The notes below the pieces were generated by a model. That model saw nothing but the letters and a program-made list of their open reading frames with translations, was not told where the DNA came from and made no database searches. A DNA stretch of 32,375 nucleotides from [Clostridium] methylpentosum DSM 5476. Its GTDB lineage: Bacteria > Bacillota > Clostridia > Oscillospirales > Ruminococcaceae. Every line of letters begins with the position of its first letter. Within the stretch, counting starts at the first letter, position 1. Positions 8,122 through 15,791 of the stretch are shown here, in pieces. Where the stretch lies: the NCBI GenBank assembly GCA_000158655.1, contig EQ973338.1, forward strand, positions 103,086 to 135,460. The letters run 5' to 3'. Made by a program: the position numbers and the translations under genes.

Positions 8122-8523
8122 TCACTGCTGATCAATGATGTCGTCAAAATCCTCCTCCGGATTGTCCCCGGTCATGTACTCTCGGTTCGCGACTCGCTTG
8201 CGGTCACGCTCCACTTCCACCATATCGGAAAGGAGCTCTTTGACGTGGTAGGAATCCTTGATGTTGAGGATGTCAAACTCTGGGGTGGAATGGTCTGCGG
8301 AACAGCAGTGAATCGTCCCGAGTCCAAACAGCTTTTGCCACAGCTTGCGTTTGTGGGTCAAATCCAGGATCCGATAGAGCCGAACCTCTTCTTCGGTTGT
8401 GGAGAACAGGCCTTTGGAAACCAGCAGTTTCTCCTCTGTCAGCTTATAGGTTGTAAACGTCCAGGGAAGGCCGAAGAGAATCCGCTTGCGATCCTTCCAG
8501 ACAAATCCTGTGTTGTTCGCCAT
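8122..8523 (-). CDS. PH domain-containing protein (bacterial PH, YdbT/DUF304-like)
   Basis: A 133-residue soluble protein, all of it after the first ~15 residues resembling a bacterial PH domain. It shows PWTFTTYKLTEEKLLVSKGL, then TTEEEVRLYRILDLTHKR and GLGTIHCCSADHSTPEFDIL, a pattern seen in the bPH_2/DUF304 family. The tail is acidic (DNPEEDFDDIIDQQ). No membrane segment is present, unlike many family members. The ATG stands one base after the stop codon of the GNAT gene, and its AGGGGG site lies inside that gene, so the two are probably translationally coupled. The family role is not well defined, and I propose no specific function. Confidence 0.75.
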   Translation of the reverse strand: MANNTGFVWKDRKRILFGLPWTFTTYKLTEEKLLVSKGLFSTTEEEVRLYRILDLTHKRKLWQKLFGLGTIHCCSADHSTPEFDILNIKDSYHVKELLSDMVEVERDRKRVANREYMTGDNPEEDFDDIIDQQ

Positions 8524-8524
8524 G

Positions 8525-9037
8525 TTACTTCCCCCTTTTTCCGATCAGCAGCCGCATGATGTAGTCATCCATCACATAGCCGTTGCCAATGTCCGACACC
8601 ACTGCGTCGTCGATGGTGAACCCCATCCTTTGATAGATGGCGATGGTGTTGTCGTTGTGCTTGTTGACTGTCAGGTAAATCGAAGGGTGCCCAAGCTGTT
8701 TGCAGTAGGCCACCGCTTCTGCCAGCAGCTGCTTGGAGATGCCGCGGCCCCGACAGTCTTTGCGGAGATAGAGCTTGCTTAAAAAAAGCTCGTTTTGCTG
8801 CGGCTGCACCCCGCAGTAGCCGATGAGCTCCCCGTTTTCAAACGCCATGTAATAGCGGTATCCCTGGTTGTTCACCGCATCGGCAATCGCGTGGACACTC
8901 TGAAATTTCTCTACCATATACGCAACCTGGCCCGCCCCGATGATTGGGGTAAAATGTTCCTGCCAAATTTCATTCGCAAGTCTGGCGATCGCTTCAATAT
9001 CGCTCTGGCTGCTGCAAATACGGATATCCACTGACAT
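8525..9037 (-). CDS. GNAT-family N-acetyltransferase
   Basis: A 170-residue acyl-CoA-dependent N-acetyltransferase of the GNAT fold. The acetyl-CoA pyrophosphate loop reads RKDCRGRGISKQLL (the R/Q-x-x-G-x-G/A pattern), preceded by ELFLSKLYL and followed by YLTVNKHNDNTIAIYQRMGF, all hallmark strands of the family. The N-terminal segment IWQEHFTPIIGAGQVAYMVE is common in clostridial GNAT proteins. The open frame extends to 9082, but that extension crosses the upstream terminator hairpin. The AAGGAGG site 8 bases before the ATG at 9035-9037 fixes the start. The substrate is unknown. Expression depends on readthrough of that terminator or on an unseen promoter. Confidence 0.88.
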   Translation of the reverse strand: MSVDIRICSSQSDIEAIARLANEIWQEHFTPIIGAGQVAYMVEKFQSVHAIADAVNNQGYRYYMAFENGELIGYCGVQPQQNELFLSKLYLRKDCRGRGISKQLLAEAVAYCKQLGHPSIYLTVNKHNDNTIAIYQRMGFTIDDAVVSDIGNGYVMDDYIMRLLIGKRGK

Positions 9038-9056
9038 TTCGCGTTCCTCCTTTTTG

Positions 9057-9092
9057 AAAAAACAGGTTGCTGAAACCAGCAACCTGTTTTTT
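9057..9092 (-). terminator. Strong terminator at the end of the rhamnan cluster
   Basis: A 16-bp perfect stem AAAAAACAGGTTGCTG/CAGCAACCTGTTTTTT with a 4-base loop, ending in T-runs on both strands. It begins at the stop codon of the large glycosyltransferase and ends 4-5 bases before the GNAT ribosome binding site. Confidence 0.9.
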
Positions 9093-11617
9093 TACCTGAG
9101 TGTAAAGTCCTCGCGATCCAGAGTGAGGTTGGGGTTGTAATAGGGATCGCCGTTTTCATAGATGTCCTTCCATCTGCTCCGCAACCGGGTTGCCTCTCGG
9201 TCCAAGCGCTGTTTTTTCTCGGGGGTGTCGTCATATCCCCTGCTTTTGGATTCGTAGTGATAGAGCTCTGCATAGGGGGTGAACACCACCAGATAGCCCG
9301 CCTGCCGGATGCGCAGGCAGAAATCGACGTCGTTGAACGCCACCACAAAGTCCTCGTCCATGCCGCCGAGCTGTTCCCACACGCTGCGCCTAGTCATCAG
9401 GCAGGCGCCGGTCACAGCGCTAAGATCCTGTGCAATCGTCAGGCGGTGAATGTAGCCGCCGTCCGTGCGAGGGAACCCCTTGTGCGCATGGCCCGCTGTG
9501 TTGCCGATTCCCACAATGATCCCGGCGTGCTGGATGGTGTCGTCGGGATAATAGAGCTTTGCGCCGACTGCGCCGACGTCCTCCCGCTGGGCAAACATGA
9601 GCATCTCCTCAAGCCAGTTGGGAGTGAGCACCTCGACGTCGTTGTTGAGCATGAGGATGTATTCCCCTGTTGCGAATGAAAAGCCGAAGTTGTTGATCGC
9701 GGCAAAGTTAAACGGGCCCTTCCACTGCACGACCTTGACGTTGCTGAACTCCTTTTGAATCGAATCGTAGTAAGCAAACGTTTCGGGCAGCTCGCTGTTG
9801 TTTTCAATGATGATGAGTTCAAACCGGCTGTAGGTGGATTTGTCTTGGATCGACCGAATACATTTGTCGAGATCCGCAGTGTAGTCCTTGTTGGGAATGA
9901 GGATCGAGACCAGCGGTTCCCCCTCAATTTCATAGTTGATTTTGTAGGTTGAAGGAATCGTAGAATCGGTTACCGTCCCGCGCAGGCCGACCCGCTCCAA
10001 GTGATCGGCCAGGGCTTTTTTGGCGGACACCATACAATAGGGCTTGACGCTGACATCACTCGCCACCGAACCCGGATGGCTTCGCCAAAAATAAAGAACT
10101 TGCGGAATGTGTACAATCCGTTTTGCCTGCTCGCACAACCGCAGCACCATGTCGTAATCCTGACTGCCGTTGTGGTTCTCGGAAAAATAGCCGACTTTCC
10201 GGGCTAACTCAGCGCTGAAGGAGGAAAAGTGACAGATATAATTGTGTCCCCGCAGCGTGTCAATTGAAAAATCCGGTTTAAAGTGGATCAGCGTGACGTT
10301 GTCCGGCTGTCCTTCAAACACCATTTCATCGGTGTAGACAAAGTCTGCCCCCTGCTCAGTGATCGCCATCATCGTCTCAAAGAGCGCGGAGGGGTGCAGG
10401 ATGTCGTCGTGGTCAAACAGCGAGATGAACTCCCCCTGTGCCATCTTCATACACGCGTTGGTGTTGCCCGAAATCCCGTAGTTCTGTTCCAACCGCTTGT
10501 AGCGCACTCGGCTATCCCTGCCCGCGTACTCGAGGCAAATCCGCTCTACCTCAGAGTGCTCGGCATCGCTACCGTCCGCCAGGCAGAGTTCCCACTTTGA
10601 GTAAGTTTGATCCAACACAGACTGAATCATCTCGTGCAGATAGGCTTCTGGGGTGTTGTAGAGCGGCACTAAAATACTAAAAGTAATATCTTGGTTGAAT
10701 TTTACAGATTTTTGGCGATTCAACTCTTCGCTGCTCACTGCATGCTGCTTCATGTAGCTCTTAAAATCGTTTTTGTTGAGCCGGCTCAGCTTGACCCGCA
10801 TCAGCGTCGCCCGAAAGCCGTTGTTCCGCAGGCTAGCGAGCCCTTTGTAAAACAATCTGAAAAACCGATTTTTGTCACAGAGTCGTTTGAACAGGTGTTT
10901 CACCGCTCGAAACGGCTTGGTGATCTTCCAGGAAAGCGAGCCGGTCGCCCGCTGGTACTCCCGCTTTACTGTCAAATAGTCGTTTTGCAGTTTGGCGTAC
11001 TGTGCGGTGAGCTTTTGGCATTTTTGTTTGGCACTCTCCAGCTCAGCCCCGCGCGCCTGAAGGGTGCGCAACACCTCTTCGTAACGCTCGATTGCCCCGG
11101 CTGCATCCCCTGTCTTTGCAAACAGCGCCATCTCCCCGGTTTCCTCCGACATTCGGTAAAAGCCTTTGGAGGCAAGCAAGCCCGCGCAGACCGCTTCCTG
11201 TCCCGACAGAGAGACAAAGAGAATCCGGCTGCTTCGCCCACAGAGTTCAGTCATGAGCGCAACGGTTTCCTTTGACCTGCTCGGTAAATCGATTGCAACC
11301 ACCAGGCCAAATTGTTCCGGCAGCCCATCGGGAAGTGGCCCTTCCGCCCTGTTCGAGCTGCGCAAGGAATCCGACTCACTGCGGTCTACACATCCCGAGG
11401 GGAAAGCAAATGCCTCCACTCCCCGGCTTCGCAGCTCCTCAACCAGATCTCCTGCTCTGTAGCCCACAGCGAGCACTGGAGAGGGGCTAGAACCCGAGAC
11501 AATGCGGTCCGCCACAGCGTGCAGCGTTTGGCGAATTTCCTCACTGTCCTGAGATGGGATCTGTTCGGAAAGCAGGTCACCGCTATTTAACTTTTCTGTT
11601 TGATTGGCCGGGCTCAT
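9092..11617 (-). CDS. Tandem GT2 glycosyltransferase with degenerate methyltransferase-like N-terminus
   Basis: An 841-residue protein likely to build the rhamnose-containing chain at the inner membrane face. Residues ~45-165 resemble a class I methyltransferase fold (VLAVGYRAGDLVEELRSRG, then FGLVVAIDLPS), but the SAM loop lacks the usual D-x-G-x-G-x-G acid and glycines, so activity is doubtful. A coiled coil (~170-215) and a basic patch (SLSWKITKPFRAVKHLFKRL) follow. The first GT-A domain starts near 312 with SILVPLYNTPEAYLHEMI and has the metal motif FDHDDILHP. The second starts near 571 with SILIPNKDY and has LMLNNDVEVLTPNWLEEM and FNDVDFCLRIRQAGY. It is the last gene of the cluster, 8 bases after the ABC ATPase gene. 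It may correspond to the polymerising rhamnosyltransferases of rgp clusters; the exact linkage is unknown. Confidence 0.88.
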   Translation of the reverse strand: MSPANQTEKLNSGDLLSEQIPSQDSEEIRQTLHAVADRIVSGSSPSPVLAVGYRAGDLVEELRSRGVEAFAFPSGCVDRSESDSLRSSNRAEGPLPDGLPEQFGLVVAIDLPSRSKETVALMTELCGRSSRILFVSLSGQEAVCAGLLASKGFYRMSEETGEMALFAKTGDAAGAIERYEEVLRTLQARGAELESAKQKCQKLTAQYAKLQNDYLTVKREYQRATGSLSWKITKPFRAVKHLFKRLCDKNRFFRLFYKGLASLRNNGFRATLMRVKLSRLNKNDFKSYMKQHAVSSEELNRQKSVKFNQDITFSILVPLYNTPEAYLHEMIQSVLDQTYSKWELCLADGSDAEHSEVERICLEYAGRDSRVRYKRLEQNYGISGNTNACMKMAQGEFISLFDHDDILHPSALFETMMAITEQGADFVYTDEMVFEGQPDNVTLIHFKPDFSIDTLRGHNYICHFSSFSAELARKVGYFSENHNGSQDYDMVLRLCEQAKRIVHIPQVLYFWRSHPGSVASDVSVKPYCMVSAKKALADHLERVGLRGTVTDSTIPSTYKINYEIEGEPLVSILIPNKDYTADLDKCIRSIQDKSTYSRFELIIIENNSELPETFAYYDSIQKEFSNVKVVQWKGPFNFAAINNFGFSFATGEYILMLNNDVEVLTPNWLEEMLMFAQREDVGAVGAKLYYPDDTIQHAGIIVGIGNTAGHAHKGFPRTDGGYIHRLTIAQDLSAVTGACLMTRRSVWEQLGGMDEDFVVAFNDVDFCLRIRQAGYLVVFTPYAELYHYESKSRGYDDTPEKKQRLDREATRLRSRWKDIYENGDPYYNPNLTLDREDFTLR

Positions 11618-11625
11618 CGGTTCAC

Positions 11626-12366
11626 CTAACTTTCCTTATATGCGTTGCACACAGTGGTCACATCGCCGATCATCTTGACCTTTCCCCGCTCGAGCCACAT
11701 CACGTGTTTGCACAGCCGCTCGATTTGTTCAATTGCATGGGAGACGATAATGACAGTGGTTCCCCCGCTCATCATCTCGCTGATGCGGCGCTCACATTTC
11801 TCCTGAAAATGGAAGTCGCCAACCGCTAAGATTTCATCCACAATCAGAATATCAGGACGGGTGATCGTCGCAATCGCAAAGCCAATGCGGGCCACCATAC
11901 CGGAGGAGTAGTTTTTCATGGGAGCGTCGAGAAATTCGCGCATTTCGGAGAACTCGACGATTTCGTCAAACCGTTCCTTCATCTGTTTGCGGGAATAGCC
12001 GAGCACCGAGCCGTTAAGGAAGATGTTTTCCCGCGCGGTCAGTTCCATGTCAAACCCTGCGCCCAGTTCAATGAGCGGGGCAATGCTGCCGTTGACAGTC
12101 ACCGAGCCCTTGGTGGGCTTCAAAATGCCCGAAATCACCTTGAGCAGGGTACTTTTGCCCGAGCCGTTGAGCCCCACGATGCCGAACACATCCCCCTTGG
12201 GGATGTCGACGCTCACCTTGTCCAGAGCGACGAAGTCCTCAAAATAGAGCTGACGCTTCATGAGCTTTACAAAATATTCTTTAAAACTTTCGAGCTTTTC
12301 CTTGCTCATGTTAAAATGCATTTCGACATCCTTCACCTGGACAGCCAGTTGTTGAGTCAAATACAA
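11626..12366 (-). CDS. Polysaccharide ABC transporter, ATP-binding protein (Wzt/RgpD/TagH type)
   Basis: The ATPase subunit that powers export of a lipid-linked polysaccharide. Its 246 residues contain Walker A GLNGSGKS (65-72), the Q-loop region PLIELGAGFDMELTARENI typical of the O-antigen/teichoic acid exporter branch, the signature YSSGM (153-157), Walker B ILIVDEILAVGD, and the switch His in VIIVSHAIEQ. It ends soon after the nucleotide-binding domain and lacks the C-terminal carbohydrate-binding domain of E. coli Wzt. Recognition of a chain-end cap is therefore not expected, as in rgp/tag systems. It lies 25 bases after the permease gene and 8 bases before the large glycosyltransferase. 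The export call is strong; the cargo is inferred from the neighbouring rfb genes. Confidence 0.93.
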   Translation of the reverse strand: MYLTQQLAVQVKDVEMHFNMSKEKLESFKEYFVKLMKRQLYFEDFVALDKVSVDIPKGDVFGIVGLNGSGKSTLLKVISGILKPTKGSVTVNGSIAPLIELGAGFDMELTARENIFLNGSVLGYSRKQMKERFDEIVEFSEMREFLDAPMKNYSSGMVARIGFAIATITRPDILIVDEILAVGDFHFQEKCERRISEMMSGGTTVIIVSHAIEQIERLCKHVMWLERGKVKMIGDVTTVCNAYKES

Positions 12367-12391
12367 TCTCTCCTTTCTGCGCTCTGCCGTG

Positions 12392-13195
12392 TTAAATGTG
12401 CAAAATAAACCGGTTCTGCAGTTTCTTAAAGACGAGTGCCCCGATGATCAGAAAGACCGCACCGAAGCCAAAACAAATCAAATTCTGCTGCAATCCCGGT
12501 ACCGTCCCGAACATCAGCACGCTGCGGAAATAATCCACAAAATAATACAGGGGATTGATTTGAATGACTGTGCGCAGAATCTGTCCGCTGAGTCCTGTTG
12601 CATCTTCAATCAGGCTCATCGGATAGATGATGGGAGTCAAGTACATCCAGACGGTCAAAAGGATGCTCCACAAATGCATGAGGTCGCGGAAATAAACGGT
12701 CAACGCGCTGAGAATCAGGCTGACCCCCACAGCGAACACAAAGCAGTAGAGGATTGGGACAAAGAACAAAAGCATGGTCCAGGAGGGTGTGACCTGCCGA
12801 AACAGCATGACGATCACCACAGCAATCATCGAAAAAAGCAGATTGACCAGCGAAAAAAGGCATTTTTCAAGTGGGAAGATGTATTTTGGAATGTATACCT
12901 TTTTGATGAGGGAACCCCCATAGATCACCGAAGTCATCGCTCCAGTCGTCGCCTCGCTGAAGAAACTAAACATGGTGTTACCGATAATAAAATAGACGGG
13001 GAAGTTGAGCGTCGTCATGTCAACCTTGAGCAGGTGCCCAAACACAGTGGTGAGAACAATCATCATGAGCAAGGGGTTGAGGATGCTCCACGCGAGTCCG
13101 AGAACCGAGCGCCTGTATTTGATCTTGACATCGCGGCTGGTCAGATCATAGAGCAGGGGGCTATACTTTTTAAAAACCTGAAGGGAACCTTTCAA
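12392..13195 (-). CDS. Polysaccharide ABC-2 transporter permease (Wzm/RgpC/TagG type)
   Basis: The membrane subunit of the exporter, 267 residues. The N-terminal cytoplasmic segment DLTSRDVKIKYRRSVLG and the first helix SILNPLLMMIVLTTVFG are characteristic of the ABC-2 polysaccharide permeases. About six hydrophobic segments follow, including LLFSMIAVVIVMLF, MLLFFVPILYCFVFAVGVSL and the C-terminal FGFGAVFLIIGALVF. The family motif NPLYYFVDYFR precedes the last helix. The gene sits 18 bases after rfbC and 25 bases before the ATPase gene. Together they would carry the finished rhamnose-containing chain across the membrane. No Wzx/Wzy-type flippase or polymerase is in the cluster, which fits ABC-dependent export. 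Confidence 0.93.
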   Translation of the reverse strand: MKGSLQVFKKYSPLLYDLTSRDVKIKYRRSVLGLAWSILNPLLMMIVLTTVFGHLLKVDMTTLNFPVYFIIGNTMFSFFSEATTGAMTSVIYGGSLIKKVYIPKYIFPLEKCLFSLVNLLFSMIAVVIVMLFRQVTPSWTMLLFFVPILYCFVFAVGVSLILSALTVYFRDLMHLWSILLTVWMYLTPIIYPMSLIEDATGLSGQILRTVIQINPLYYFVDYFRSVLMFGTVPGLQQNLICFGFGAVFLIIGALVFKKLQNRFILHI

Positions 13196-13213
13196 AACGT
13201 TACCGCCTTCCGT

Positions 13214-13762
13214 TTACTGAATGTCTTTGAGCAGGGGGTTCTTTTTATCCTTATCCGAGAGGAGAATGGTCATATCCTCGGTGATTGGCCAATCAATCCC
13301 CACATCGGGGTCGTTCCAAAACAGTGCGCCCTCGTCCTCGGGATGATAAAAATCGGTGCATTTGTAGACAAACTCCGCAACGTCGGAGAGAACGAGGAAC
13401 CCATGTGCAAATCCTTCGGGAACGTAAAACTGACGGTGATTTTCTTCCGACAGGGTGACACCATGCCATTTTCCGTAGGTCTCTGAACCGGGACGAAGGT
13501 CAACAGCCACGTCGTACACTGCGCCCTTGGTCACCCGGACGAGCTTACCCTGCGGGTGGGTCTTTTGAAAATGCAGGCCGCGCAGCACCCCTTTGGTTGA
13601 CTTGGACTGGTTGTCCTGCACAAAGTTCATGGTCAGGCCCGCCGCGTCAAAATCCTGCTTGTTGTAAGTCTCCATAAAATAGCCGCGCGCATCGTCAAAA
13701 CGCGCGTTGTCGATGATGTAAAGGTCTTTGATTCCGGTTTCAGTAAAGGTAAATTTTCCCAT
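13214..13762 (-). CDS. rfbC: dTDP-4-dehydrorhamnose 3,5-epimerase
   Basis: This enzyme converts dTDP-4-dehydro-6-deoxy-D-glucose to dTDP-4-dehydro-L-rhamnose, the third step of dTDP-L-rhamnose synthesis. A single cupin domain of 182 residues shows GYFMETYNKQDFDAAGL, QDNQSKSTKGVLRGLHFQ (with the catalytic His), HPQGKLVRVTKGAVYDVAVD and FYVPEGFAHGFLVLSD. All match RmlC/RfbC, and the length is typical. The start follows an AGGAGG site. An 80-base gap with a long hairpin separates it from rfbB, while the permease gene follows after 18 bases. The call is secure. Confidence 0.96.
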   Translation of the reverse strand: MGKFTFTETGIKDLYIIDNARFDDARGYFMETYNKQDFDAAGLTMNFVQDNQSKSTKGVLRGLHFQKTHPQGKLVRVTKGAVYDVAVDLRPGSETYGKWHGVTLSEENHRQFYVPEGFAHGFLVLSDVAEFVYKCTDFYHPEDEGALFWNDPDVGIDWPITEDMTILLSDKDKKNPLLKDIQ

Positions 13763-13787
13763 CTCGATTGCCTCCTATGACTGAACA

Positions 13788-13832
13788 CAAAGCGGAGGGG
13801 GGGCTGATCTCAGCCCAGCCGCATCCGCTTTG
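13788..13832 (-). other. Long intercistronic hairpin between rfbB and rfbC
   Basis: CAAAGCGGA at 13788-13796 pairs with TCCGCTTTG at 13824-13832, and an inner GGGCTGA/TCAGCCC pair (13801-13814) can stack within it. No T-run follows in the direction of transcription, so it is more likely an RNA processing or stability element than a terminator. Confidence 0.5.
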
Positions 13833-13842
13833 CCTTTGTGCT

Positions 13843-14901
13843 CTATTTATTTGCGTACATTTTTTCGTAGTACTGTTGATAGGACCCGCTGGTCACATTC
13901 TGCATCCAGGTCTTGTTTTCGAGGTACCATTTGATCGTTTTGACGATGCCGACCTCAAAGGTGGTTTCGGGGTACCATCCGAGATCTGCTTTGATCTTGT
14001 CCGGTGCGATGCCGTAGCGGCGGTCGTGACCTTTGCGGTCTTCGACATATTTCATCAGGTGTTCACCGACCTGATCATCCACATTCTTTTTAATGTAATC
14101 AATGATTGTCTTGACAATCGTGATGTTGGGCCGCTCGTTGTGGCCTCCGACGTTGTACACCTCGCCGAGTTTACCGCCGCGGATGACCATGTCAATTGCC
14201 TTGCAGTGGTCTTCCACATACAACCAGTCTCTGACCTGCATTCCGTCTCCGTAAATCGGGAGATCTTTGTGCTGGAGCACATTGTTGATCATGAGCGGGA
14301 TGAGCTTCTCAGGGAACTGATAAGGCCCATAGTTGTTGGAACAGCGGGTGATGTTGACGGGAAATTTGTAGGTGTCAGAATACGCCTTGACAAAGAAGTC
14401 AGCCGAAGCTTTGGAAGAGGAATAGGGGCTGTGGGGGTCAAGCGGGGTGGTCTCCATAAAATACCCGGTTTCGCCGAGCGAGCCGTAGACTTCGTCGGTG
14501 GACACCTGAAGGAATTTCACTCCGTCTTTGTACTGGTCATCCCCAGTCTGCCAGGCGTTTTTGGCGATGTTGAGCAGGTTGACGGTACCGAGGACATTTG
14601 TCTGCACAAAAATCTCCGGGTCGGAGATGCTGCGGTCCACATGGCTCTCCGCCGCAAAGTTGACGACATAGTCGATCTCGTATTTGTCAAAGATCGCCTG
14701 CATCGCGTCTTTGTCGCAGATATCCGCCTGAATAAAGGTATAGTGCTCGTTGCCCTCAACGCTCTTGAGGTTTTCAAGGTTGCCCGCATAAGTGAGCTTG
14801 TCGATGTTGATGATGTTGACATCGTCGTATTTATTGAGCATGTAGATGACGAAGTTCGAGCCGATAAAGCCCGCACCGCCGGTTACAAGATAGTTTTTCA
14901 T
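13843..14901 (-). CDS. rfbB: dTDP-glucose 4,6-dehydratase
   Basis: The second enzyme of dTDP-L-rhamnose synthesis, which converts dTDP-glucose to dTDP-4-dehydro-6-deoxy-D-glucose with bound NAD. The 352-residue extended SDR protein has the nucleotide motif VTGGAGFIGSNFV at its N-terminus, VVNFAAESHVDRSISDP, the STDEVYGSLGE loop, and the catalytic Tyr/Lys in PYSSSKASADFFVKAY. These are followed by ITRCSNNYGPYQFPEKLIPL and GDGMQVRDWLYVEDHCKAID. The ATG overlaps the rfbD stop codon (ATGA), and its GAAGGAGAA site is in rfbD, so the two are coupled. Length and motifs are fully typical. Confidence 0.97.
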   Translation of the reverse strand: MKNYLVTGGAGFIGSNFVIYMLNKYDDVNIINIDKLTYAGNLENLKSVEGNEHYTFIQADICDKDAMQAIFDKYEIDYVVNFAAESHVDRSISDPEIFVQTNVLGTVNLLNIAKNAWQTGDDQYKDGVKFLQVSTDEVYGSLGETGYFMETTPLDPHSPYSSSKASADFFVKAYSDTYKFPVNITRCSNNYGPYQFPEKLIPLMINNVLQHKDLPIYGDGMQVRDWLYVEDHCKAIDMVIRGGKLGEVYNVGGHNERPNITIVKTIIDYIKKNVDDQVGEHLMKYVEDRKGHDRRYGIAPDKIKADLGWYPETTFEVGIVKTIKWYLENKTWMQNVTSGSYQQYYEKMYANK

Positions 14902-15788
14902 GATTCTTCTCCTTCATAATGTTCCACAAAAGCTTTTAAAGCGTCCTTCCAATCCCGCATCTCGTCGCCGATGGTGCAGCGCAGCATCATATTGTCCAGA
15001 GAGGAATAGGACGGCCGCTTGGCCGGGGTGGGGTATTCCTCGGTTGTGCAGGGATTAACCTTGGCGTCGATGCCAAAAAGACGAATAATTTCACAGGCAA
15101 AGTCATACCAGCTGCATTCCCCTGTTCCAGTACAGTGGTAAACGCCGTACTCCTCGGTAACTGCCAGCCGGACCAGGTGGTAGGCGAGGTCTACCGCATT
15201 GGTCGGATTGCCCCGCTGGTCGCTGACCACTTTGACCTCGCCGCGCTCCCGCGCGAGCTTGGAAATCGTTTTGACAAAGTTGCCGCCGACGTAACCGTAC
15301 AGCCAGGCGGTACGCACGATAAAATAGCGGGTGCAGAAATCCCGGACATACTGTTCGCCCAGCAGCTTGGAGGTGCCGTATACGCTCTGGGGATTGCAGA
15401 CGTCCCACTCCACATAGGGACGATCCCCATCCCCGGAAAAAACGTAATCGGTTGAAACATGCACCAGCTTGCAGCCGATCTGCTCACAGCCACGCGCGAG
15501 GTTGCGCGCACCGATCGCGTTCACCTTCATGGCGACATCCTGACTGCTCTCGCAGCCGTTGACATTGGTCATGGCCGCACAGTTGATCAACACATCGGGC
15601 CGTTCCTTTTGCAAAAAGGTATCCACCGCTGCCATATCGGTGATGTCGAGTTCGTCGACGTCAACCGCTGTGACCTTGCAACCCTGTACTTCTTCGGGCA
15701 GGCGGCCGAGCTCAGACTCCCCGCTTGCCAGGATTTTGGAAAGCTCGTTGCCGAGCTGGCCTTTGGACCCTGTAATGAGTAGTTTCAT
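14898..15788 (-). CDS. rfbD: dTDP-4-dehydrorhamnose reductase
   Basis: The last enzyme of the pathway, which reduces dTDP-4-dehydro-L-rhamnose to dTDP-L-rhamnose with NAD(P)H. The 296-residue SDR protein begins with the cofactor loop LLITGSKGQLGNELSKIL. It has DVLINCAAMTNVNGCE, VHVSTDYVFSGDGDRPYVE, the catalytic YGTSKLLGEQYV, and FIVRTAWLYGYVGGNFVKT, then GNPTNAVDLAYHL. It starts 3 bases after the rfbA stop and overlaps rfbB by 4 bases. The gene order rfbA-rfbD-rfbB-rfbC differs from the classic rmlBDAC order but covers the full pathway. The call is secure. Confidence 0.96.
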   Translation of the reverse strand: MKLLITGSKGQLGNELSKILASGESELGRLPEEVQGCKVTAVDVDELDITDMAAVDTFLQKERPDVLINCAAMTNVNGCESSQDVAMKVNAIGARNLARGCEQIGCKLVHVSTDYVFSGDGDRPYVEWDVCNPQSVYGTSKLLGEQYVRDFCTRYFIVRTAWLYGYVGGNFVKTISKLARERGEVKVVSDQRGNPTNAVDLAYHLVRLAVTEEYGVYHCTGTGECSWYDFACEIIRLFGIDAKVNPCTTEEYPTPAKRPSYSSLDNMMLRCTIGDEMRDWKDALKAFVEHYEGEES

Positions 15789-15791
15789 CCC

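Noticed and set aside
9038-9082. Upstream extension of the GNAT gene to 9082
   Set aside because: The extension would be encoded by the terminator hairpin of the previous gene and lacks a ribosome binding site. The ATG at 9035-9037 has an ideal one.
12389-14919. Long plus-strand frames opposite the ABC permease, rfbC and rfbB
   Set aside because: Antisense shadows of genes with secure family motifs. No promoter or ribosome binding site.
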